This document shows, piece by piece, positions 32,297-41,101 of a stretch of DNA of 64,000 nucleotides (position 1 is the first letter of the stretch; each line of letters starts with the position of its first letter). The notes below the pieces were generated by a model. That model searched no databases and was not told where the DNA came from. It saw only the letters and a program-made list of their open reading frames with translations. Location of the stretch: assembly GCA_003255065.1 (NCBI GenBank), contig QAOA01006885.1, positions 56,415 to 120,414 of the forward strand. The letters run 5' to 3'. The stretch comes from Cercis canadensis (lineage: Eukaryota > Streptophyta > Magnoliopsida > Fabales > Fabaceae). A program made the position numbers and the translations under genes.

Positions 32297-32975
32297 CTAT
32301 TGCCCTCGGTCTATTGGACACTCATCCTTGTTGAATTTTTGCTTCCAATTTCTTTCCAAAGAAGTAATTGCAGGCTTGCATCCAATTTTCCTAGCTTCCT
32401 TTAACAAGTCAAGGAAATACTTCCTTTGAGTGATAAATATTCCTTGCTTGCTTTAGGCTACTTCCATACCCAAGAAGTACCTAATTGTTCCAAGGTCTTT
32501 AACTTGGAATTCATTCTTCAAATGGGCTTTCAATTTTTCTATCTCCTCTTGATCATCACTTGTAATTACCATATCATCTACATACACAGTGAGAATAGCA
32601 ATTTTTTCACTGCTTCCTTGTTTGATAAACAAGGTATGGTCAACCTGTCCTTGTGTGTAACCAAATGACTTCAATGTTGAACTAAATTTAGTGAACCAGG
32701 CTCTTGGAGATTTCTTTAATCCATAAAGGGATTTCTTGAGTTTGTACACCTTGTTACTTCTACCATTAAATCTAAGAGGAATCTTCATAAACATTCATTC
32801 TTCCAGTTTTTTTTTTTTTTATTTAGGAAGACATTTTTTATGTCCATTTGGTAGAGTTCCCAGTCAAAGTTTATAGCAAGAGAAAATAATACCTTGATTG
32901 AGTTCATTTATGCCACTAGTGCAAATGTCTCCATAATCTATGCCATGTGTTTAAGTGTATCCTTGAGCCACCAAC
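32297..32975 (-). pseudogene. copia reverse transcriptase, duplicate copy
   Basis: Near-identical to 33203-33868 (same KSLYGLKKSPRAWFTKFSST and YVDDMVITSDDQEEI). It is cut at 32975, where CCACCAAC is followed by a hAT-like end instead of the copia sequence CTTGCTTTG seen in the other copy. It is best explained as a second allele of the same RT segment placed in tandem by assembly. Confidence 0.7.
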
Positions 32976-33195
32976 AGAGGTGTCAAAATGGGTTGGGCCC
33001 GTTGGGTTGGGCCGCCCCGCCATGCAAAAGGGTTGGGTTGGGTTAAGGTTTTGCTGGCCTATTTGAAAGCGGGTTTCTGAGCCCGCCCCGTTTGGGTTGT
33101 GGGTTGGTGGCGGGGCGGGGCGGGCTGGCCCGCCTGTCAATTTTTTTTTTTTAAATTTCTAATCTTTATTATAAAAATTATGTTGTCATGTTGGT
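32975..33195 (+). mobile_element. hAT-like insertion end, truncated at the N
   Basis: It begins CAGAGGTGTCAAAATGGG, the CAGGGGTGTCAAA-type terminus common in plant hAT elements, followed by a G/C-rich GGGTTGGGCC tract and a poly-T run. The right end is missing because the sequence stops at the N at 33196. The neighbouring copy of the RT (33203 onward) lacks the insertion. Confidence 0.55.
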
Positions 33196-33202
33196 NTATA
33201 GT

Positions 33203-34130
33203 ATTGCCCCCGGTCTATTGGACACTCATCCTTGTTAAATTTTTGCTTCCAATTTCTTTCCAAAGAAGTAATTGTAGGCTTGCATCCAATTTTCCTAGCT
33301 TCCTTTAACAAGTCAAGGAAATACTTCCTTTGAGTGATAAATATTCCTTGCTTGCTTTAGGCTACTTCCATACCCAAGAAGTACCTAAGTGTTCCAAGGT
33401 CTTTAACTTGGAATTCATTCTTCAAATGGGCTTTCAATTGTTCTATCTCCTCTTGATCATCACTTGTAATTACCATATCATCTACATACACAATGAGAAT
33501 AGCACTTTTTTCATTGCTTCCTTGTTTGATAAACAAGGTATGGTCAACTTGTCCTTGTGTGTAACCAAATGACTTCAATGTTGAACTAAATTTAGTGAAC
33601 CAGGCTCTTGGAGATTTCTTTAATCCATAAAGGGATTTCTTGAGTTTGTACACCTTGTTACTTCCACCATTAAATCCAAGAGGAATCTTCATAAACATTC
33701 ATTCTTCCAGTTTTTTATTTAGGAAGACATTTTTTATGTCCATTTGGTAGAGTTCCCAGTCAAAGTTTATAGCAAGAGAAAATAATACCTTGATTGAGTT
33801 CATTTCTGCCACTAGTGCAAATGTCTCCATAATCTATGCCATGTGTTTAAGTGTATCCTTGAGCCACCAACCTTGCTTTGTATCTATCTACCTTTCCATT
33901 TGGTTTGAATTTCACAATGAATATCCATTTACAACCCACAACTTTCTTCCTTTGTGGAGGATCAATTGTTTCCCACCTATCATTTTTTAGTAGGGCATTC
34001 ATTTCTTCTTCAACTGCTGCCTTCCAATTTAGGATCTTGAAGTGCATTCTGAATATCTTTTGGAATGTCAACATTGTCAACTCGTGTAGTAAAGGCCCTG
34101 TACTCATGAGACAATTTTGTATAAATTAAG
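33203..34130 (-). pseudogene. copia reverse transcriptase
   Basis: The frame 33847-34107 reads AVEEEMNALLKNDRWETIDP and GCKWIFIVKFKPNGKVDRYK then ARLVAQGYT. The frame 33357-33698 continues VYKLKKSLYGLKKSPRAWF, the catalytic box YVDDMVITSDDQEEI, and VKDLGTLRYFLGMEVA. These are the conserved copia RT blocks in order. Frames change between the two parts, so the gene is disrupted. Confidence 0.88.
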
Positions 34131-34649
34131 TGATTAGACAGAGGATTTGAGTGTACTTTCGTACCCTTTTTCTAAGGGCAATTGGGAGATATGTGTTATT
34201 AACTAACATCATACTTTCATTTATGGAATATGGACTTAGCTTCGGTTCCAATGATTAGGTAGCTTGGGGAGCTTTCGACTTTCTTGAATGAACCTTGATT
34301 AGTTTTGGTCCTTCCCCTTGATGCAATTCTTGTATGGATGATTTGAGGGGCTAATGGAAAAAACAATGAGGATGTTTGAAGGGGAATGTGACTCTTGTGA
34401 CTAATAAGATGAAGGAAGTGATATGGGGAGAGATATAATTGGATCCTAATGATTTTTTTCATTCAAATTCTCCCCTTTAAGAGAACCATTAGGATAAAAA
34501 GATTGCTCTTCAATGAAGGTGACATCATATGACACATAAATTTTTTTATGCTGGATAGTAACATTTGTACCCTTTTTAATGTGGAAGAGTATCCCACAAA
34601 GATTCATTTGAGTGCCTTAAGGTCAAGTTTTCCTCTGTGAAGGTTATGA

Positions 34650-35800
34650 CTGTAAAGAAATGCCGTGAAACCAAATACCTTTGGAGGCAGAAAATGAAGG
34701 AGATAAACTTTGGGAAATGTGTCTAGCAAGCAGCTAATGGAGGTACAAAGATTGAGTGGTTTTGATGGAAATCGGTTTATAAGGTAAGCTGCTGTGAGGA
34801 TAACTTCTCCCTAATATTTATTTAGCACATTGTTGGCAAACATTAAGGAACATGCTACCTCTAAAAGGTGTTGGTTTTTGCGTTCAACAACCTCATTTTG
34901 TTGGGGGCTGTAGACATAAGAACTTTGGCGAAGAACCCCATGATCAACAAAGTAATTTGTCAAGTCATTAGAGAAGTATTCCCTCTCATTGTCAATACAA
35001 AATATTTGGATTTAGGATTGAAAAAATAGTGAAAATATATTTATGAAGCTGTTTAACAATGATGGTTGCTTCAGATTTTTCTCTCATAAGATAAATCCAG
35101 CAAACCCGAATATGGTCATCAATAAAAGTGATAAACCACCTTGAACCCGTGAGAAAAGGTTCTCGAGCTATACCCCAAATGTCACTATGTATGAGATAAA
35201 ATGATTTTGTAGCTTGATATGAATGGGAGGAGTATGTTTTTCTTGTTTGTTTTGCAACAATGCAATGTTCACAATGAAAGTTGGAAACATCTTTATTGAT
35301 AAGGTAAGAAAAACTAGGGTGACCAAAACATTTATGCCACAAAATGATCTCAGAATTGGAAACAATAGATAATGATACATTTTCAGGTGTTTGAGTCTTG
35401 GAGGAAAAACCAGAATCACTAAAGAAGTAAAGGTCATCACTCTCTTTAGCACTGCCAATCATCTTCCCTGAAGATATGTCATGAAACATACATAGAGAAA
35501 GAAAAAATGTCACTGCACAATTTTGGTCTTTGGTATGTTTACTAATTGAAACTAGATTGCAATTCAAATTGGAGACATGGAGAACTAGTTTCAAGTTTAG
35601 TACTAAAAGTTCTATAGTGTCACGACCTTTTGCCTTTACTATTTTTTCATAAGCTACGACAATTTGTATATTATCCCCGCATGTGTCATAGGTAGAGAAG
35701 CTACCTCGATTTCCAGTCATGTAGTCTGATGCTCCAGTGTCAATGATCCAATCCTGGTGTTTTTTGGCTTTTGTGAAACATGAGGAGAATGTGTTACCTT
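34650..35800 (-). pseudogene. copia protease tail and integrase
   Basis: The protease active site WIIDTGASDYMTGN lies near 35700-35755. The integrase follows: HKCFGH with CEHC (HHCC zinc motif) near 35280-35380, the first catalytic Asp in HSDIWG, the second in FIDDHIR, and the Glu region SPQQNEVVERKNQH near 34870-34910. The frame is open from 34992 to 35720 and then broken by a frameshift and stops further downstream. Confidence 0.85.
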
Positions 35801-36001
35801 GATGAGCAACTGCTGCACTTGGAGAAGAGTGAGCATTTTTTGGTTCTTTAAGGAAGTTTTGTTGGCTAAGTATTGACTACAACACCTTGACTTGTTCAAG
35901 AATTAGGCTGAGTTTATCATTGTTATTGTTGTCAACCGAGGCCTCTACTGTAAGAACTTTAGTGGGCTCTCTTTGATTTTGTGGCTTCCACCCAGTAGGT
36001 T

Positions 36002-36886
36002 TACCATTGATTTTCTAGCAATTTTCTAAAGTATGATTGGTCTTACGATAATGGTCGCACCGTCGTTGCCCACTGCCTTCCTTTCCAATTTTCTAATTTT
36101 TCTGATTGAATGAGTTTGACTTGTTCTGGTGAGTAGCTAGTGCTGAACCAGGTGCTGAATCTGATCCAACAAAGGAAGGGGTGAGCATGACCCGTTTTCT
36201 GCTCTCTTCCTTTCTAACTTCAACAAATGTTTCCCAAATTGTAGGGAAATGTTTTCTTCCTAATAACCTTCCTTTGACTTCTTCCAGGTCCTTGTTTAGG
36301 TCATGCAAGAAGTCGAACACACGTTCCTTTTCCACCATTCGATAAAATTGAATTCCATCTTTAGGACAATTCTATTTGATTTCATAGAATAAGTCCATCT
36401 CTTGCCATAGAGTTATAGTACTCTGTGACTGATTTGCTTTCTTGTTTCATCTCTCGAATTCTGGATTAAACTCAAAAACATTGTGAGGTATTTTCCATGT
36501 CCGAGTAGATTTCTTTGATTGTCTCCCATATTTCTGTGACAGTCTTGTAGAATAGATAAGTTCACCCTATTCTGGGCTCCATGAAATTATTTAAGCATGC
36601 CATTACAAACGAATTCTCAGCATCCCATGTGCGAAATTAAGGATCGGTTGTAAGGGGCATAGGAGTAGCACCAGTGACATACCCAGCTTTCCCTTTACCC
36701 TTAAGCACGAGGAAGACAGATTGGAACCATTCTCTGAAAATTGGTTCCATTGAGTTTGTGTTGGGTAATTTGAAGGGAATGATTTTCAAGGGTGGGGTTT
36801 GACATAAGCATTGGCATGGTTGTACCTCGTTGAGTGGCAGACAAGGTGGCTTCCATGGTTTCTTGAATGGAATCAGCTTCAACCAT
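36002..36886 (-). pseudogene. copia gag (broken)
   Basis: ATG at 36886 follows the primer binding site by few bases. The N-terminal frame reads MVEADSIQETMEATLSATQR to HKLNGTNF. Then a frameshift near 36755 continues with EWFQSVFLVLKGKGKAGYVT. Later parts include the segment 36093-36338. The zinc knuckle (36020-36080) has one zinc ligand Cys replaced by Tyr, and a stop follows it. Confidence 0.8.
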
Positions 36887-36891
36887 TAAAA

Positions 36892-36903
36892 GCTCTAATA
36901 CCA
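36892..36903 (-). other. copia primer binding site
   Basis: TGGTATTAGAGC on the minus strand lies immediately inside the 5' LTR (which ends ...TTGTTCA). It matches the 3' end complement of plant initiator tRNA-Met with one change, the usual primer of copia elements. Confidence 0.85.
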
Positions 36904-37151
36904 TGAACAAAGAGGCTATAAGAATGAATTCTCTTTCTTAATCTTTAGAGTACATATTTACAAAATATTTATAGGCTAAAGTTATCCTAATTCTAGGAGG
37001 TAAATAAGGAAATATGGAAGAAATTACTCCTCACTTAACGAGGCTAACAACTAGGATACAAACAAGGAAATTACAATCAATTACAATATTATATTAAATG
37101 CTAATTCCCACTGAGAGTGATTTCTGTCAATCACTGAGATTCTCTCCAACA
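36904..37151 (-). repeat. copia 5' LTR, intact
   Basis: A 248-bp LTR with TG...CA ends, facing the primer binding site, and flanked by the AGTAT target duplication at 37152-37156. Confidence 0.9.
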
Positions 37152-37297
37152 AGTATTCTCTCCTAATACACACTCACCATTTGGCAACTTAATATCACTT
37201 CTTAGTAAGATCAGTCCAGTTTAAGCGTAAACTTTAGAGTTAAGTTTCCCTTGACAAGTCAAACCCAAACAACCCACCTAGCCAGTGGCTTCAGGTT
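37152..37297 (-). repeat. segmental copy of SCAR intron 1, part 2
   Basis: Continues the duplicated SCAR segment after the copia insertion. AGTATTCTCTCCTAATA, GGCAACTTAATATCA and CAAGTCAAACCCAAACAACC match 47299-47433. Similarity ends near CAGTGGCTTCA, which marks the right breakpoint of the duplication, about 145 bp from the stop codon of the PPR gene. Confidence 0.8.
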
Positions 37298-37440
37298 TCC
37301 CAGTTTATGACAAAGGACTAACTCTACATACTCAAATAGTCAAGTTATGAAAGAAGGCCACCACAACCATGAAGCACAACTAGTGCTAGTTATAAACCAT
37401 TACTCAAAGGCATACCACGAGTTTAGACCATATCAAAATT

Positions 37441-39507
37441 TCACCAATAATCATTACAAGAACATGACCCTTCAATGAAACAATGGAATCTATTATTATC
37501 CCGAATGATTATCTCTCTCCTAGTAATTTTTGAAATGAGTTTTATGGCCTCGTGACAATCACCACATACACGGAGATTTTTAACTACTCGAATCACATCT
37601 TTAGCATTGGTACTGATCAGAGCGAATGCAATAGCTAACTTCTCACTATGACAGCCAAGGAAGTGCTCCTTCTCCTCCTCTTCTATATCAAAGAGCACAA
37701 ACTCTGTGGTTGGACTATAACCTGTCTTTCTCAAGTCCTTTGACAAATCATCAAGTTTTTCATAAATTTTCTGTGACAAAGGATGGGACCTGTCTCCTAC
37801 CAGGAATTCATGAACGACTCCATCAACTTCCACCCAACTACACGCACGTACTTTTCGTATCCCTTTCTCATTCATAGTTGATCTAATTTTCTCTGCTTCA
37901 TCCCATCTACGACTTGCTGAGTATATATTTGATAAGAGAACATAATTGCTTGAATTCCATGGTTCTATGTCAATAAGCTGCTTCAGTACATGTTCTGCCA
38001 ATTGGGTGTCCCGATGTAACCTACATCCTCCTAGCAATGACCCCCAAACAATAACATTAGCCTCCATTGGCATACTATTGATCAAATTATGCGCTTCAAT
38101 TAATAAACCTGCACGGGCAAGGAGATCCACCATGCATCCATAATGCTCAATGGTCGGAGTCAAAGAATACACGCAACTCATGCTATTAAAATATTGACGA
38201 CCATCACTGACTAGACCAGCATGAGTACACGCACACAGTAGACCCATAAAAGTGTTCCCATCAGGCTGAGTTCCATATTTTTCCATTTGGCCAAATACTC
38301 CAAATGCAGCTTTTACATGTCCATTCATAGCCAATCCAGAAATAACGGCATTAAAAACCACCCGATCTTTTTCCTTCATCATTCTAAAAATCTCCCATGC
38401 TTGAGCCATGCTTCCACATTTTGCATACATGTCAATCAATGCTGTACCTAAGACAGGATTAGAGAAAAACTCATTAGTATTCATCAAACCACTTGCCCAA
38501 TTCCCTAAATCTAGTGCTCCCAACCTTGCACAAGCAGAAAGCGCCCCTACCATGGCATAACAATCAGGTTTCAGATTTTCTCTCTGCATCTTAAAGAACA
38601 GGTCAAGTGCCTCTTTTGGAAGCCCGTTTGATGCATAACCCTGAATCATGGTACTCCAACAAACAATATCCTTCTCATGCATGCCATCAAAAACACAACG
38701 TGCTTCCTCCATGCTTCCACATTTTGTATACATATCAACCAAAGAGGTGGCCACAAAGATATTCCTCTGTAGGCCCCTCTCTGTTATATATCTATCTATC
38801 CACTGTCCACTCATTAAATCCCCTGATTGAGCACAAGCTAACAAAACACGAACAAGAGTAAAACTATCAGGCTTCACACCCATCTCCAACAATCCTTGAA
38901 ACAAATCAATAGCTTCCTTATAATGGCCACACCCAGTATACCCACAAATGATGGCAGTCCAAGAAACAACATTTTTATCGGGAATATCATCGAACACCTT
39001 CCGGGCATCCAGCAAATCCCCACATTTTGCATACAAACAAACCAAACTAGTGTTAACAAACACATCATAATCAAAACCCAATTTCACCACAAGAGAATGA
39101 ATCTTCAAACCCATTTGGAATTTCAAAAGCCTGGCACAGGTTTTCAGAACCAAAGGGAAAGTAAAGTTGTCAGGTAAAACCCCCGATTTCCGCATTGAAC
39201 CATAGAGTTCAATAACATCATCGGAGCAATCATTGGAAGCCATCCCACGAAGCATAGTATTCCACAGAAAAATATTGGGTCCCTTAATTTGATCGAAAAC
39301 GAGTCTGGTATAGTGTGACTCTCCAGAATCTAAGCTATAGCGCAAGATCATGTTGAGAAGATAGTTATCTTGATCGAGGCCAAGGCGGAGAAGACGGCCA
39401 TGGACATGCTTGAGCTGTTTAAAGGAGTTGAAGCCTTGAAGAAGGAAATCTTTGATCTTCATGGCCATGGAAAATGTAGGAGAGCTTGGTTTGCTGAAGA
39501 AGGTCAT
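37441..39507 (-). CDS. PLS-class pentatricopeptide repeat protein with DYW domain
   Basis: Intronless gene of 688 aa, probably an organellar C-to-U RNA-editing factor. PPR motifs run from about residue 30 to 500 in the PLS pattern, with typical words (NTSLVCLYAKCGDLLDARKV, DIVCWSTMIQGYASNGLPKE, GTALIDMYAKCGSMAQAWEI). E/E+ motifs follow (GSLLGGCRLHRDTQLAEHVL, NYVLLSNIYSASRRWDEAEK). The DYW domain has the deaminase signature HSEK with CGDC, and ends CSCNDYW. The so-called PG box reads RACSW rather than PGCSW. From memory it is close to Arabidopsis At3g08820. ATG at 39507 is the first Met in frame. An alternative Met lies at 39468, and the longer open frame above 39507 lacks an ATG. Organelle targeting is inferred. 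The start codon choice is moderately sure. Confidence 0.93.
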   Translation of the reverse strand: MTFFSKPSSPTFSMAMKIKDFLLQGFNSFKQLKHVHGRLLRLGLDQDNYLLNMILRYSLDSGESHYTRLVFDQIKGPNIFLWNTMLRGMASNDCSDDVIELYGSMRKSGVLPDNFTFPLVLKTCARLLKFQMGLKIHSLVVKLGFDYDVFVNTSLVCLYAKCGDLLDARKVFDDIPDKNVVSWTAIICGYTGCGHYKEAIDLFQGLLEMGVKPDSFTLVRVLLACAQSGDLMSGQWIDRYITERGLQRNIFVATSLVDMYTKCGSMEEARCVFDGMHEKDIVCWSTMIQGYASNGLPKEALDLFFKMQRENLKPDCYAMVGALSACARLGALDLGNWASGLMNTNEFFSNPVLGTALIDMYAKCGSMAQAWEIFRMMKEKDRVVFNAVISGLAMNGHVKAAFGVFGQMEKYGTQPDGNTFMGLLCACTHAGLVSDGRQYFNSMSCVYSLTPTIEHYGCMVDLLARAGLLIEAHNLINSMPMEANVIVWGSLLGGCRLHRDTQLAEHVLKQLIDIEPWNSSNYVLLSNIYSASRRWDEAEKIRSTMNEKGIRKVRACSWVEVDGVVHEFLVGDRSHPLSQKIYEKLDDLSKDLRKTGYSPTTEFVLFDIEEEEKEHFLGCHSEKLAIAFALISTNAKDVIRVVKNLRVCGDCHEAIKLISKITRREIIIRDNNRFHCFIEGSCSCNDYW

Positions 39508-41101
39508 CTCCTGAATCCCGCCAAATTCCGAAACGCAAAGGCATGAGAAATTGAGAATGTAGTGTGACCTGTGGCGCTGTGCGAGAAGAACTAAGCAACT
39601 TCTGGAGGAGCCCACATCGGGTTTTGCCGCTTCGGCGGCCGGTGGCGTCTCTGCTATCTGGACCCGGAGGAGATGGAGATTGGAGGGAGAAAGGGGTTGA
39701 ACGGGTCGGTTTGAATAGGCTACAGGGCGTGTTTGGATATGTTTTAGACACCCTCCAACGGCTTTTCAAGTGCTCAAAGTGATTATGGAGAGGTTTAAAT
39801 TTACTATTATTCAAGGAAAAATCGGCCATCCCGTACAAGAAATTTGCACAAACTATAGAATAATTTTCCATTTAACTTTCTTAAAATTAAAAAATCATTT
39901 TAAAAAGAAAAAATTTAGATTTTCTAAACATCACCTTTTTAATTTTTATATGGAGTGTCATACAACTCGAAAATTGCTTTAGTACTCCTTTAGATTGACA
40001 TTTTTTTTTTCCTTAAAATTAAGCCTATACAAGTTGGCTCTTAATTAGAATTTATGGAGACCTCTAGTGTGAAATATAGCATTAGCCACGATGGAATAAT
40101 GTTTTCTTAGATTTGCATTAAGGAAGTTGTTTTCTACTTTAATGTTGTAGCATTAGCTAGATTTTGATTTTCTAAAGAAAATCCCTAGATAATTTCTAAC
40201 TCAGGTGTTGAGTTCAGTGTCAACGTTTGCCTGAATCAACATAATCAAGCATAATTTAATAGATTGAAAAACATTCATCATCATTATTGCCATCATCATC
40301 ACCAAAAACTTCAACTAAGAACAGTAGAAGTCTCTCAGAAAGGGTGAAGGAGAACAAACGTAACGGTGAAAACTGTAAACTGCAANTGATTTTCTAAAGA
40401 AAATCCCTAGATAATTTCTTACTCAGGTGTTGAGTTCAGTGTCAACGTTTGTCTGAATCAACATAATCAAGCATAATTTAATAGATTGAAAAACATTCAT
40501 CATCATTATTGCCATCATCATCACCAAAAACTTCAACTAACAGTAGAAGTCTCTCAGAAAGGGTGAAGGAGAACAAACGTAACGGTGAAAACTGTAAACT
40601 GCAAATATTTTATCACGTATAGATACATATATATATATATCACTGTACTGGACACAGACAGATGAACTACATGATAAATGAGGCAATTATCAAAAAAGCA
40701 CTACATTACAGAATTACAAAATTGTATACTCATGGCTAAATCAAACATAACGCCAACCGCAACACATTTACACAAGCTTATATTTAATGAAAAATACTAG
40801 ATGGAACTGGAACAGCACAGCGCTTGCACGCCATGCCTGAATCTTCTTTGTCGAATCATTTTCATCTCCAAAAAAGGATCTGGATGGATGTTAAACTGCA
40901 TTTGCATCTGTGAGCGAAGAGAGAAGAGGGGCTGTATGGTGTATGGAGTATCATATATGAACATAGAGAATAGAATAAAGAATCTTTAATATTGTGGTGA
41001 TATTCCTTTTCATTACACGGGAGAATGACTTTTTACACCCGGCTCAAGGTAACACCCACCGGTAGGAAGACATTGCGGAGAACACTATTTCCTTTGTAAA
41101 T
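39508..41101. other. PPR-SCAR intergenic region
   Basis: It holds the PPR upstream region, then AT-rich DNA, an N-joined duplication (40165-40603), a TA run near 40628 and the SCAR 3' UTR. No extra gene is seen. Open frames opposite the PPR gene have no support. Confidence 0.5.
40165..40603. repeat. ~220-bp direct duplication joined by a single N
   Basis: 40165-40385 and 40387-40603 are nearly identical (both start TGATTTTCTAAAGAAAATCC and end AAAACTGTAAACTGCAA) with the N at 40386 between them. Differences are single bases and a 4-bp indel (AACTAAGAACAGTAG versus AACTAACAGTAG). Likely two alleles. Confidence 0.75.

Larger units (their letters stand above)
29400..37151 (-). mobile_element. 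Ty1/copia retrotransposon, complete ends, decayed coding part
   Basis: Short-LTR copia element on the minus strand. The 5' LTR is 36904-37151 (248 bp) and the 3' LTR 29400-31617, split by a MULE. LTRs start and end TG...CA (TGTTGGAGAG ... TTGTTCA on the coding strand). Target duplication AGTAT is perfect (29395-29399, 37152-37156). The primer binding site TGGTATTAGAGC, matching initiator tRNA-Met, abuts the 5' LTR, and a purine tract (GAAAGGGAG) abuts the 3' LTR. Order is gag, protease, integrase, RT, RNase H, as in copia. Frameshifts and stops throughout mean it is not autonomous. The internal segment near 32.3-33.9 kb is partly represented twice because of an assembly join. Confidence 0.93.

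Noticed and set aside
31625-36903. Functional copia retrotransposon
   Set aside because: gag is frameshifted, one zinc ligand is changed, and RT and RNase H are split between frames, so it cannot act autonomously.
40165-40603. Real tandem duplication upstream of SCAR
   Set aside because: The N lies exactly between the two copies, and SNP-level differences fit alleles better than a biological duplication.
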